Source of the DNA: Symsagittifera roscoffensis | Lineage: Eukaryota; Xenacoelomorpha; Acoela; Convolutidae | Assembly: GCF_963678635.1 (NCBI RefSeq) | Contig: NC_087065.1 | Span: forward strand, 622,001-686,000 | Reading direction: 5' to 3' | DNA: 64,000 nt | In this document: positions 14,101 to 26,200 of the stretch, piece after piece | How the letters are laid out: each line of letters begins with the position of its first letter | Numbering within the stretch: the stretch's first letter is position 1 | The notes under the pieces: model-generated | Database searches by the model: none | Told to the model about the DNA's origin: nothing | What the model saw: the letters and a program-made list of their open reading frames with translations, nothing else | Program-made: the position numbers and the translations under genes

Positions 14101-17100
14101 TGCCTAATGTGTGCGGCAACTGTGTGTGCAGTGGTGGTTCTAGTTGGACTGGTGGCGTGGATTGCGTGTTGGAGGTTGTTTCTAATACTTTGTTGTTTTC
14201 TCTTTCCTAGTGTGTGTGGCGGATGTGTGTGCAGTGGGGTTTCTAGTGGGACTAAAGGCGTGGGTTGTGTGTTGGAGGATGTTTCTAAAACTATGTTGTT
14301 TTCTGTTGCCTAATGTGTGCGGCAACTGTGTGTGCAGTGGTGGTTCTAGTTGGACTGGTGGCGTGGATTGCGTGTTGGAGGTTGTTTCTAATACTTTGTT
14401 GTTTTCTCTTTCCTAGTGTGTGTGGCGGCTGTGTGTGCAGTGGGGTTTCTAGTGGGACTAAAGGCGTAGATTGTGTAATGGAGGATGTTTCTAAAACTAT
14501 GTTGTTTTCTGTTGCCTAATGTGTGCGGTGGCTGTGCGTGCAGTGGGAATTCTAGTGGGACTGCTAGTGTGGATTTTGTATTGCTCGATGTTTCTAATTC
14601 TACGTTGTTTTCTGTTGCCTACTTTGTGTGGCGGCTGTTTGTGCAGTTGTGGTTCTAGTGGGACTGCTAGTGTGGAGTAGTTTGTGTTGTGTGATATTTC
14701 TAATACTATGTTGTTTTCTGTTGACTAGTTTGTGTGGAGGCTGTGTGTGCAGTGGGGTTTCTAGTGGGACTAAAGGCGTCGGTTGTGTGTTGGATGATGT
14801 TTCTAAAACTATGTTGTTTTCTGTTGCCTAATGTGTGCGGCGGCTGTGTGTGCAGTGGTGGTTCTAGTTGGACTGGTGGCGTGGATTGCGTGTTGGAGGT
14901 TGTTTCTAATACTTTGTTGTTTTCTCTTTCCTAGTGTGTGTGGCGGCTGTGTGTGCAGTGGGGTTTCTACTGGGACTAAAGGCGCAGATTGTGTAATGGA
15001 GGATGTTTCTAAAACTATGTTGTTTTCTGTTGCCTAATGTGTGCGGCGGCTGTGCGTGCAGTGGGGGTTCTAGTAGAACTAGTGGCGTGGATTGTGTGTT
15101 GGTGGATGTTTCTTATTTTATGTTGTTTTCTCTTGCCTAGTGTGTGTGGCGGTAGTGTGTGCAGTGGGAATTCTCGTGGGACTAGTGGCGTGGATTGTGT
15201 TGGAGGATGTTTCTATTACTAGCTTGTTTCTGTTCCCTAGTGTGTGTGGCGGCTGTGTGTGCAGTGGGATTTCTAGTGGGACTAAAGGCGTGGGTTGTGT
15301 GTTGGAGGATGTTTCTAAAACTATGTTGTTTTCTGTTGCCTAATGTGTGCGGCAACTGTGTGTGCAGTGGTGGTTCTAGTTGGACTGGTGGCGTGGATTG
15401 CGTGTTGGAGGTTGTTTCTAATACTTTCTTGTTTTCTCTTTCCTAGTGTGTGTGGCGGCTGTGTGTGCAGTGGGGTTTCTAGTGGGACTAAAGGCGTGGG
15501 TTGTGTGTTGGAGGATGTTTCTAAAACTATGTTGTTTTCTGTTGCCTAATGTGTGCGGCAACTGTGTGTGCAGTGGTGGTTCTAGTTGGACTGGTGGCGT
15601 GGATTGCGTGTTGGAGGTTGTTTCTAATACTTTGTTGTTTTCTCTTTCCTAGTGTGTGTGGCGGCTGTGTGTGCAGTGGGGTTTCTAGTGGGACTAAAGG
15701 CGTGGATTGTGTGTTGGAGGATGTTTCTAAAACTATGTTGTTTTCTCTTTCCTAGTGTGTGTGGCGGCCGTGTGTGCAGTGGGGTTTTTAGTGGGACTAA
15801 AGGCGTGGATTGTGTTTTGGAGGATGTTTCTAAAACTATGTTGTGTTCTGTTGCCTAATGTGTGCGGCGGCTGTCTGTGCAGCGGCGGTTCTAGTGGGAC
15901 TGGTGGCGTGGATTGTGTGTTGGAGGATGTTTCTAATACTATGCTGTTTCTGTTGCCTAGTTTGTGTGGCGGCTGTTTGTGAAGTGGGGGTTCTAGTGGG
16001 ACTGCTAGTGTGTATTTTGTATTGCTTGATGTTTCTAATTCTACGTTGTTTTCTGTTGCCTACTTTGTGTGGCGGCTGTTTGTGCAGTTGTGGTTCTAGT
16101 GGGACTGCTAGTGTGGAGTAGTTTGTGTTGTGTGATATTTCTAATACTATGTTGTTTTCTGTTGACTAGTTTGTGTGGCGGCTGTGTGTGCAGTGGGGTT
16201 TCTAGTGGGACTAAAGGCGTGGGTTGTGTGTTGGAGGATGTTTCTAAAACTATGTTGTTTTCTGTTGCCTAATGTGTGCGGCGGCTGTGTGTGCAGTGGT
16301 GGTTCTAGTTGGACTGGTGGCGTGGATTGCGTGTTGGAGGTTGTTTCTAATACTTTGTTGTTTTCTCTTTCCTAGTGTGTGTGGCGGCTGTGTGTGCAGT
16401 GGGGTTTCTAGTGGGACTAAAGGCGTAGATTGTGTAATGGAGGATGTTTCTAAAACTATGTTGTTTTCTGTTGCCTAATGTGTGCGGCGGCTGTGCGTGC
16501 AGTGGGGGTTCTAGTGGAACTAGTGGCGTGGATTGTGTGTTGGTGGATGTTTCTTATTTTATGTTGTTTTCTCTTGCCTAGTGTGTGTGGCGGCTGTGTG
16601 GGCAAAGGGGATTCTAGTGGGACTGTTGGCATGGATTGTGTGTTGGAAGACGTTTCTAATACAATGTTGTTTTCTCTTGCCTAGTGTAAGTGGCGGTAGT
16701 GTGTGCAGTGGGACTTCTCGTGGGACTAGTGGCGTAGATTGTGTTGGAGGATGTTTCTATTACTAGCTTGTTTCTGTTCTCTAGTGTGTGGGGCGGCTGT
16801 GTGTGCAGTGGGATTTCTAATGCGACTAAAGCCGTGGATTGTATGTTGGAGGATGTTTCTAATACTATTTTGTTTTCTGTTCCCCAGTGTGTGTGGCGGC
16901 TGTGTGTCCAGTGGGGGTTCAAGTGGGACTAAAGGGGTGGATTGTGTGTTGGAGGATGTTTCTAATAGTATGTTATTTTCTCTTGCCTAGTGTGTGGCGG
17001 CTGTGTGTGCAGTTGGGATTCTAGTGGGACTAGTGGCGTGGATTGTGTGCTGGAGGATGTTTTTAATACTACGTTGTTTCTGTTGTCTAGTGTGTGTGGC

Positions 17101-19029
17101 GGCTGTGTGTGCAGTGGGGTTTCTAGTGGGACTAAAGGCGTGGATTGTGTGTTGGAGGATGTTTCTAAAACTATGTTGTTTTCTCTTTCCTAGTGTGTGT
17201 GGCGGCCGTGTGTGCAGTGGGGTTTCTAGTGGGACTAAAGGCGTGGATTGTGTTTTGGAGGATGTTTCTAAAACTATGTTGTGTTCTGTTGCCTAATGTG
17301 TGCGGCGGCTGTTTGTAAAGTGTTGGTTCTAGTTGGACTGGTGGCGTGGATTGCGTGTTAGAGGATGTTTCTAATACTGTGTTGTTTTCTCTTTCCTAGT
17401 GTGTGTTGCGGCTCTGAGTGCATTGGGGGTTCTAGCAGGGCTAGTGGCGTGAATTGTGTTGGAGGATGTTTCTACTACTATGTTGTTTACTGTTCCCTAG
17501 TGTGTGCGGCGGCTGTGTGTGCAGTGGTGGTTCTAGTTGGACTGGTGGCGTGGATTGCGTGTTGGAGGTTGGCGGCTGTGTGGCGGTTGTGGTGGCGGTG
17601 TGGCGGCTGTGTGTGCAGTGGGGTTTCTAGTGGGACTAAAGGCGTGGATTGTGTTTTGGAGGATGTTTATAAAACTATGTTGTTTTCTGTTGCCTAATGT
17701 GTGCGGCGGCTGTGCGTGCAGTGGGGGTTCTAGTGGGACTAGTGGCGTGGATTGTGTGTTGGAGGATGTTTCTTATTTTATGTTGTTTTCTCTTGCCTAG
17801 TGTGTGTGGCGGCTGTGTGGGCAATGGGGATTCTAGTGGGACTGTTGGCATGGATTGTGTGTTGGAAGACGTTTCTAATACAATGTTGTTTTCTCTTGCC
17901 TAGTGTGTGTGGCAGTTGTGTGTGCAGTGGGAATTCTCGTGGGACTAGTGGCGTGGATTGTGTTGGAAGATGTTTCTATTACTAGCTTGTTTCTGTTCCC
18001 TAGTGTGTGTGGCGACTGTGTGTGCAGTGGGGTTTCTAGTGGGACTAAAGCCGTGGATTGTATGTTGGAGGATGTTTCTAATACTATTTTTTTTTCTGTT
18101 CCCCAGTGTGTTTGGCGGCTGTGGGTCCAGTGAGGGTTCAAGTGGGACTAAGGGGGTGGATTGTGTGTTGGAGGATGTTTCTAATACTATGTTGTTTCTG
18201 TTGCCTAGTGTGTGTGTGGCGGCTGTGTGTGCAGTGGGAATTCTAGTGGGACTAGTGGCGTGGATTGTGTTGGAGGATGTTTTAAAAACTATGCGGTTTT
18301 CTGTTCCCTTGTGTGTGTGTGGCGGCTGTGGGTGTAGTGGGGTTTCTAGTTGAACTAGTGGCGTGGAACTTGTGTTGGAGAATGTTTCTAATACTTTGTT
18401 GAATTCTGTTCCCTAGTGTGTGGCGGCTGTGTGCAGTTGGGATTCTAGTGGGACTAGTGGCGTGGATTGTGTGCTGGAGGATGTTTCTAAGACTATGTTG
18501 TTTCTGTTGCCTAGTGTGTGTGGTGGCTGTGTGTGCAGTGGGAATTCTAGTGGGACTAGTGGCGTGGATTGTGTTGGAGGAAGTTTTAAAAACTATGCGG
18601 TTTTCTGTTCCCTACTGTGTGTGGCGGCTGTGGGTGTAGTGGGGTTTCTAGTTGAACTAGTGGCGTGGAACTTGTGTTGGAGAATGTTTCTAATACTTTG
18701 TTGAATTCTGTTCCCTAGTATGTGGAGGCTGTGTGTGCAGTGGGGGTTCTAGTGGGAGTAGTGGCGTGGATTGTGTGTTGGAGGATGGTTCTAATAATAT
18801 GTTGTTTTCTCTTGCCTAATGTGTGCGGCGGCTGTGTGTGCAGTAGGGGTTCTAGCGGGACTGGTGGCGTCGATTGTGTGTTAGAGGATGTTTCTAAAAC
18901 TACTTTATTGTCTGTTGCCTTTGTGTGTGGCAGCTGTGTGTGCAGTGGGGATTCTAGTGGGACTAGTGGCAGTGGGATTGCGTGTTGGAGGATGTTTCTA
19001 ATACTATGTTGTTTTCTGTTGCCTAATGT

Positions 19030-20282
19030 GTGCGGCGGCTGTGTGTGCAGTAGGGGTTCTAGCGGGACTGGTGGCGTCGATTGTTTGTTAGAGGATGTTT
19101 CTAATACTACTTTGTTGTCTGTTGCCTTTGTGTGTGGCGGCTGTGTGTGCAGTGGGGATTCTAGTGGGACTAGTGGCGTGGATTGTGTGTTGGAGGATGT
19201 TTCTAATTCTATGTTGTTTTCTTTGGCCTATTGTGTGTTGCGGCTCTGTGTGCATTGGGGGTTCTAGCGGGACTGGTGGCAAGGCTTGTGTGCTGGAGGA
19301 TGGTTCTAATACTATGTTGTTGTCTGTTGCCTGTGTGTGTGTGTTGCGGCTCTGTTTGCAGTGGGGCTTCTAACGGGACTGTTGGCATGGATTGCGTGTT
19401 GGAGGATGTTTCTAATTCTATGTTATTTTATATTGCCTAATGAGTGCGGCGGCTGTGTGTGCGGTGGGTGGTTCTAGCGCGACTGGTGGCGTGGTTTGTG
19501 TGTTGGAGGATGTTTCTAATACTATGTTGTTGTCTGTTGCCTGTGTGTGTTGCGGCTCTGTTTGCAGTGGGGGTTCTAGCGGGACTGGTGGTATGGATTG
19601 CATGTTGGAGGATGGTTCTAATACTATGTTGTTTTCTCTTGCCTAGTGTGTGTGGCGGCTGTATGTGAAGTGGGGATTCTAGCGGGACTGGTGGCGTCGA
19701 TTGTTTGTTAGAGGATGTTTCTAATACTACTTTGTTGTCTGTTGCCTTTGTGTGTGGCGGCTGTGTGTGCAGTGGGGATTCTAGTGGGACTAGTGGCGTG
19801 GATTGTGTGTTGGAGGATGTTTCTAATTCTATGTTGTTTTCTTTGGCCTATTGTGTGTTGCGGCTCTGTGTGCATTGGGGGTTCTAGCGGGACTGGTGGC
19901 AAGGGTTGTGTGCTGGAGGATGGTTCTAATACTATGTTGTTGTCTGTTGCCTGTGTGTGTGTTGCGGCTCTGTTTGCAGTGGGGCTTCTAACGGGACTGT
20001 TGGCATGGATTGCGTGTTGGAGGATGTTTCTAATTCTATGTTATTTTCTGTTGCCTAATGAGTGCGGCGGCTGTGTGTGCGGTGGGTGGTTCTAGCGCGA
20101 CTGGTGGCGTGGTTTGTGTGTTGGAGGATGTTTCTAATACTATGTGTTTGTCTGTTGCCTGTGTGTTGCGGCTCTGTTTGCAGTGGGGGTTCTAGCGGGA
20201 CTGGTGGTATGGATTGCATGTTGGAGGATGGTTCTAATACTATGTTGTTTTCTCTTGCCTAGTGTGTGTGGCGGCTGTATGT
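19030..20282 (+). repeat. About 620-bp higher-order duplication
   Basis: The block around 19080-19660, starting with a GGCGTCGATTGTTTGTTAGAGG unit, recurs from about 19690 with a shift of 620 bp. The copies differ by a few bases and by small TG-length changes. Confidence 0.7.
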
Positions 20283-23200
20283 GAAGTGGGGATTCTAGTG
20301 GGACTAGTGGCGTAAATTGTGTGTTGGAGGTTGTTTCTAATACTATGTTGTTTTCTGTTGCCTAATGTATGTTGCGGCTGTGTGTGCAGTGGTGTTTCTA
20401 GTGGGACTAGTCTCGTGGATTGTGTATTGAAGGATTTTTCTAAAACTTTGTTGTTTTCTCATGCCTAGTGTGTGTGACGGCTGTGTGTGCAGTGGGGACT
20501 CTAGTGGGACTAGTGGCGTGGATTGTGTGTTGGAGGATGTTTCTAATACTATGTTGTTGTCTGTTGCCTGTGTGTGTTGCGGCTCTGTTTGCAGTGGGGG
20601 TTTTAGCGGGACTGGTGGTATGGATTGCATGTTGGAGGATGGTTCTAATACTATGTTGTTTTCTATTGCCTAGTGTGTGTGGCGGCTGTATGTGCAGTGG
20701 GGATTCTAGTGGGACTAGTGGCGTAAATTTTGTGTTGGAGGTTGTTTCTAATACTATGTTGTTTTCTGTTGCCTAATGTATGTTGCGGCTGTGTGTGCAG
20801 TGGGGTTTCTAGTGGGACTAGTCTCGTGGATTGTGTATTGAAGGATTTTTCTAAAACTATGTTGTTTTCTCATGCCTAGTGTGTGTGACGGCTGTGTGTG
20901 CAGTGGGGACTCTAGTGGGACTAGTGGCGTGGATTGTGTGTTGGAGGATGTTTCTAATACTAGGTTGTTTTATGTTGCCTAGTGTGTGTTGCAGCTCTGT
21001 GTGCAGTGGGGGTCTTAGCGGGACTGGTGGTATGGATTGCATGTTGGAGGTTGTTTCTAAAACTATGTTGTTTTCTGTTGCCTAATGTGTGTTGCAGCTG
21101 TGTGTGCAGTGGGGTTTCTAGTGGGACTAGTCTCGTGGATTGTGTTTTGAAGGATTTTTCTAAAACTATGTTGTTTTCTCATGCCTAGTGTGTGTGACGG
21201 CTGTGTGTGCAGTGGGGACTCTAGTGGGACTAGTGGCGTGGATTGTGTGTTGGAGGATGTTTCTAATACTATGTTGATTTCTGTTGCCTAAGGTGTGCGG
21301 CGGCTGTCTGTGCAGTGGGTGTTCTAGTGGGACTGGTGGCGTGGATTGGGTGTTGGAGGTTGTTTCTAAAACAATGTTGTTTTCTGTTGCCTAGTGTGTT
21401 GCGGCTCTGTCTGCATTGGGGGTCTTAGCGGGACTGGTGGTATGGATTGCATGTTGGAGGTTGTTTCTAAAACTATGTTGTTTTCTGTTGCCTAATGTGT
21501 GTTGCAGCTGTGTGTGCAGTGGGGTTTCTAGTGGGACTAGTCTCGTGGATTGTGTTTTGAAGGATTTTTCTAAAACTATGTTGTTTTCTCATGCCTAGTG
21601 TGTGTGACGGCTGTGTGTGCAGTGGGGACTCTAGTGGGACTAGTGGCATGGATTGTGTGTTGCAGGATGTTTCTAATACTATTTTGTTTTCTCTTGCCTT
21701 GTGTGTGGCGGCTGTATGTGCAGTGGGGATTCTAGTGGGACTAGTGGCGTGGATTGTGTGTTGGAGGATGTTTCTAGTACTATGTTGTTTTCTGTTGCCT
21801 ATTGTGTGTTGCGGCTCTGTGTGCATTGGGGTTTCTAGCGGGACTGGTGGCAAGGGTTGTGTGCTGGAGGATGGTTCTAATTTTATGTTGTTTTCTGTTC
21901 CCTAGTTTGTGTGACTTCTGTCTTCTGTGTGAGCAGTGGGGGTTCTATTGGGACTAGTGGCGTGGATTATGTGTTGGAGGATGTTTCTAATACTAGATTG
22001 TTTTATGTTGCCTAGTGTGTGTTGCAGCTCTGTGTGCAGTGGGGATCTAGTGGGACTAGTCTCATGGATTGTGTATTGAAGGATGTTTCTAAAACTATGT
22101 TGTTTTCTCATGCCTAGTGTGTGTGGCGGCTGTGTGTGCAGTGGGGATTCTAGTGGGACTAGTGGCGTGGATTGTGTGTTGGAGAATGTTTCTAATGCTA
22201 TGTTGATTTCTGTTGCCTAAGGTGTGCGGCGGCTGTCTGTGCAGTGGGTGTTCTAATGGGACCGGTGGTGTGGATTGTGTGTTGGAGGTTGTTTCTAAAA
22301 ATATGTTGTTTTCTGTTGCCTAGTGTGTTGCGGCTCTGTCTGCAGTGGGGGTTCTAGCGGGACTGGTGGCATGGATTGTGTGTTGGAGGATGTTTCTAAT
22401 ACTATTTTGTTTTCTCTTGCCTTGTGTGTGGCGGCTGTATGTGCAGTGGGAATTCTAGTGGGACTAGTGGGGTGGATTGTGTGTGGGAGGATGTTTCTAA
22501 TACTATGTTGTTGTCTGCTGCCTGTGTGTGTTGCGGCTCCGTTTGCAGTGGGGGTTCTAGCGGAAATGTTGGCATGGTTTGCGTGTTGGAGGATGTTTCT
22601 AATTTTCTGTTGTTTTGTGTTCCCTAGTTTGTGTGACTTCTGTGTGAGCAGTGGGGTTTTTAGTGGGACTAGTGGCGTGGATTGTGTGTTGGAGGATGTT
22701 TCTAATACTAGATTGTTTTATGTTGCCTAGTGTGTGTTGCAGCTCTGTGTGCAGTGGGGGTCTTAGCGGGACTGGTGGTATGGATTGCATGTTGGAGGAT
22801 GGTTCTAATACTATGTTGTTTTCTCTTGCCTAGTGTGTGTGGCGGCTGTATGTGCAGTGGGGATTCTAGTGGGACTAGTGGCGTAGATTGTGTGTTGGAG
22901 GTTGTTTCTAATACTATGTTGTTTTCTGTTGCCTAATGTGTGTTGCGGCTGTGTGTGCAGTGGGGATCTAGTGGAACTAGTCTCATGGATTGTGTATTGA
23001 AGGATGTTTCTAAAACTATGTTGTTTTCTCATGCCTAGTGTGTGTGGCGGCTGTGTGTGCAGTGGGGATTCTAGTGGGACTGGTGGTGTGGATTGTGTGT
23101 TGGATGTTGTTTCTAAAACTATGTTGTTTTCTGTTGCCTAGTGTGTTGCGGCTCTGTCTGCAGTGGGGGTTCTAGCGGGACTGGTGGCATGGATTGTGTG

Positions 23201-26200
23201 TTGGAGGATGTTTCTAATACTATGTTGTTTTCTCTTGCCTTGTGTGTGGCGGCTGTATGTGCAGTGGGAATTCTAGTGGGACTAGTGGCGTGGATTGTGT
23301 TTTGGAGGATGTTTCTAATACTTTTTTTGGTTTCTGTTGCCTAATGTGTGCGGCGGCTGACTGTGCAGTGGGTGTTCTAATGGGACCGGTGGTGTGGATT
23401 GTGTGTTGGATGTTGTTTCTAAAACTATTTTGTTTTCTGTTGCCTAGTGTGTTGCGGCTCTGTCTGCAGTGGGGGTTCTAGCGGGACTGGTGGCATGGAT
23501 TGTGTGTTGGAGGATGTTTCTAATACTATGTTGTTTTCTCTTGCCTTGTGTGTGGCGGCTGTATGTGCAGTGGGAATTCTAGTGGGACTAGTGGCGTGGA
23601 TTGTGTTTTGGAAGATGTTTCTAATACTTTTTTTGGTTTCTGTTGCCTAACGTGTGCGGCGGCTGACTGTGCAGTGGGGGTTCTAGTGGGACTGGTGGCG
23701 TGGATTGTGTGTTGAAGGATATTTCTAAAACTATGTTACTTTCTGTTGCTTTGTGAGTTGCGGCTCTGTCTGCAGTGAGGGTTCTATTGGCACTAGTCTC
23801 GTGGATTGTGTATAGAAGGATGTTTCTCAAACTATGTTGTTTTCTCATGCCTAGTGTGTGTGGCGGCCGAGTGTGCAGTGGGGATTCTAGTGGGACTAGT
23901 GGCGTGGATTGTGTGTTGGAGATTGTTTCTAATACTATGTTGATTTCTGTTGCCAATGTGTGTTGCGGCTGTGTGTGCAGTGTGGGTTCTATTGGGACTA
24001 GTCTCGTGGATTGTGTATTGAAGGATGTTTCTCAAACTATGTTGTTTTCTCATGCCTAGTGTGTGTGGCGGCCGTGTGTGCAGTGGGGATTCTAGTGGGA
24101 CTAGTGGCGTGGATTGTGTGTTGGAGATTGTTTCTAATACTATGTTGATTTCTGTTGCCTAAGGTGTGCGGCGGCTGTCTGTGCAGTGGGGGTTCTAGTG
24201 GGACTGGTGGCGTTGATTGTGCGTTAGAGGATGTTTCGAAAACTATGTTGTTTTCTGTTGCCTAGTGTGTTGCGGCTCTGACTGCAGTGGGGGTTCTAGC
24301 GGGACTGGTGGCATGGATTGTGTGTTGGAGGATGTTTCTATTACTATGTTGTTTTCTCTTGCTTGTGTGTGTGGCGGATTTGTGTGCAGTGGGGGTTCTA
24401 GTGGGACTGGTGGCGTGGATTGTGGCTTGGAGGATGATTCTAATACTTCGTTGTTTTCTCTTTCCTAGGGTGTGTGGCAGCTGTGTGTGCAGTGGGGACT
24501 CTAGTGGAACTAGTGGCGTGGATTGTGTGTTGGAGGATGTTTCTAATTTTATGTTGTTTTCTGTTGCTTAATGTGTGCGGTGGCTGTCTGTGCAGTGGGG
24601 GTTCTAGTGGGACTGGTGGCGTGGATTGTGTGTTGGAGGATTTTTCTAATACTATGCTGTTTCTGTTGCCTAGTTTGTGTGGCAGCTGTTTGTGCAGTGG
24701 GGGTTCTAGTGGGACTGCTAGTGTGGATTTTGTATTGCTTGATTTTTCTAACTCTACGTTGTTTTCTGTTGCCTAATTTGTGTGGCGGCTGTTTGTGCAG
24801 TTGGGATTCTAGTGGGACTGCTAGTGTGGAGTTTGTGTTGGATGATATTTCTAATACTATGTTGTTTTCTGTTGCCTAGTTTGTGTGGCGGCTGTTTTTG
24901 CAGTGGGGTTTCTAGTGGGACTGCTAGTGTGGATTTTGTGTTGGATGATGATTCTAAAACTATGTTGTTTCTCTTGTCTAGTGTGTGTAGCGACTGTGTG
25001 TGCTGTGGGGATTCTAGTGGGACTAGTGGCGTGAATTGTGTGTTGGTTGATGTTTCTAATACTATGTTGTTTTCTGTTGCTTAATGTGTGCGGCGGCTGT
25101 CTGTGCAGTGGGGGTTCTAGTGGGACTGGTGGCGTGGATTGTGTGTTGGAGGATGTTTCTAAAACTATGTTGTTTTCTCTTTTCTTGTGTGTGTGGCGGC
25201 TGTGTGTGCAGTGAGGGTTCTAGTGGGATGGTGGCGTGCTTTGTGTGTTGGAGGATGTTTCTAATACTATGTTAATTTCTGTTCCCTAGTATGTGTTGCG
25301 GCTCTGTGTGCAATGGGGGTTCTAGTGGGTCTCTTGGCCTGGATTGTGTGTTGAAAGATGTTTTTAATACTATGTTGATTTCTGTTGCCTAAGGTGTGCG
25401 GCGGCTGTCTATGCAGTGGGGGTTCTAGCAGGACTGGTGGCATGGATTGTGTGTTGCAGGATGTTTCTAATACTATGTTGTTTTCTCTTTCCTTTTGTGT
25501 GTGGCGGCTGTGTGTGCAGTGGGGGTTCTAGTAGGACTGGTGGCGTGCTTTGTGTGTTGGAGGATGTTTCTAATACTATGTTAATTTCTGTTCCCTAGTA
25601 TGTGTTTCGGCTCTGTGTGCAATGGGATTCTAGTGGTTCTCTTGGCCTGGATTGTGTGTTGAAAGATGTTTTTAATACTATGTTGATTTCTGTTGCCTAA
25701 GGTGTGCGGCGGCTGTGTGTGCAGTGGGGGTTCTAGCGGGACTGGTGGCGTGGATTGTGTGTTGGAGGATGTTTCGAAAACTATGTTGTTTTCTGTTGCC
25801 TAGTGTGTTGCGGCTCTGACTGCAGTGGGGGTTCTAGCGGGACTGGTGGCATGGATTGTGTGTTGGAGGATGTTTCTATTACTATGTTGTTTTCTCTTGT
25901 CTTGTGTGTGTGGCGGATTTGTGTGCAGTGGGGGTTCTAGTGGGACTGGTGGCGTGGATTGTGTGTTGGAGGATGATTCTAATACTTCGTTGTTTTCTCT
26001 TTCCTAGGGTGTGTGGCAGTGGGTGCAGTGTGTGCAGTGGGGACTCTAGTGGAACTAGTGGCGTGGATTGTGTGTTGGAGGATGTTTCTAATTTTATGTT
26101 GTTTTCTGTTGCTTAATGTGTGCGGTGGCTGTCTGTGCAGTGGGGGTTCTAGTGGGACTGGTGGCGTGGATTGTGTGTTGGAGGATGTTTCGAAAACTAT

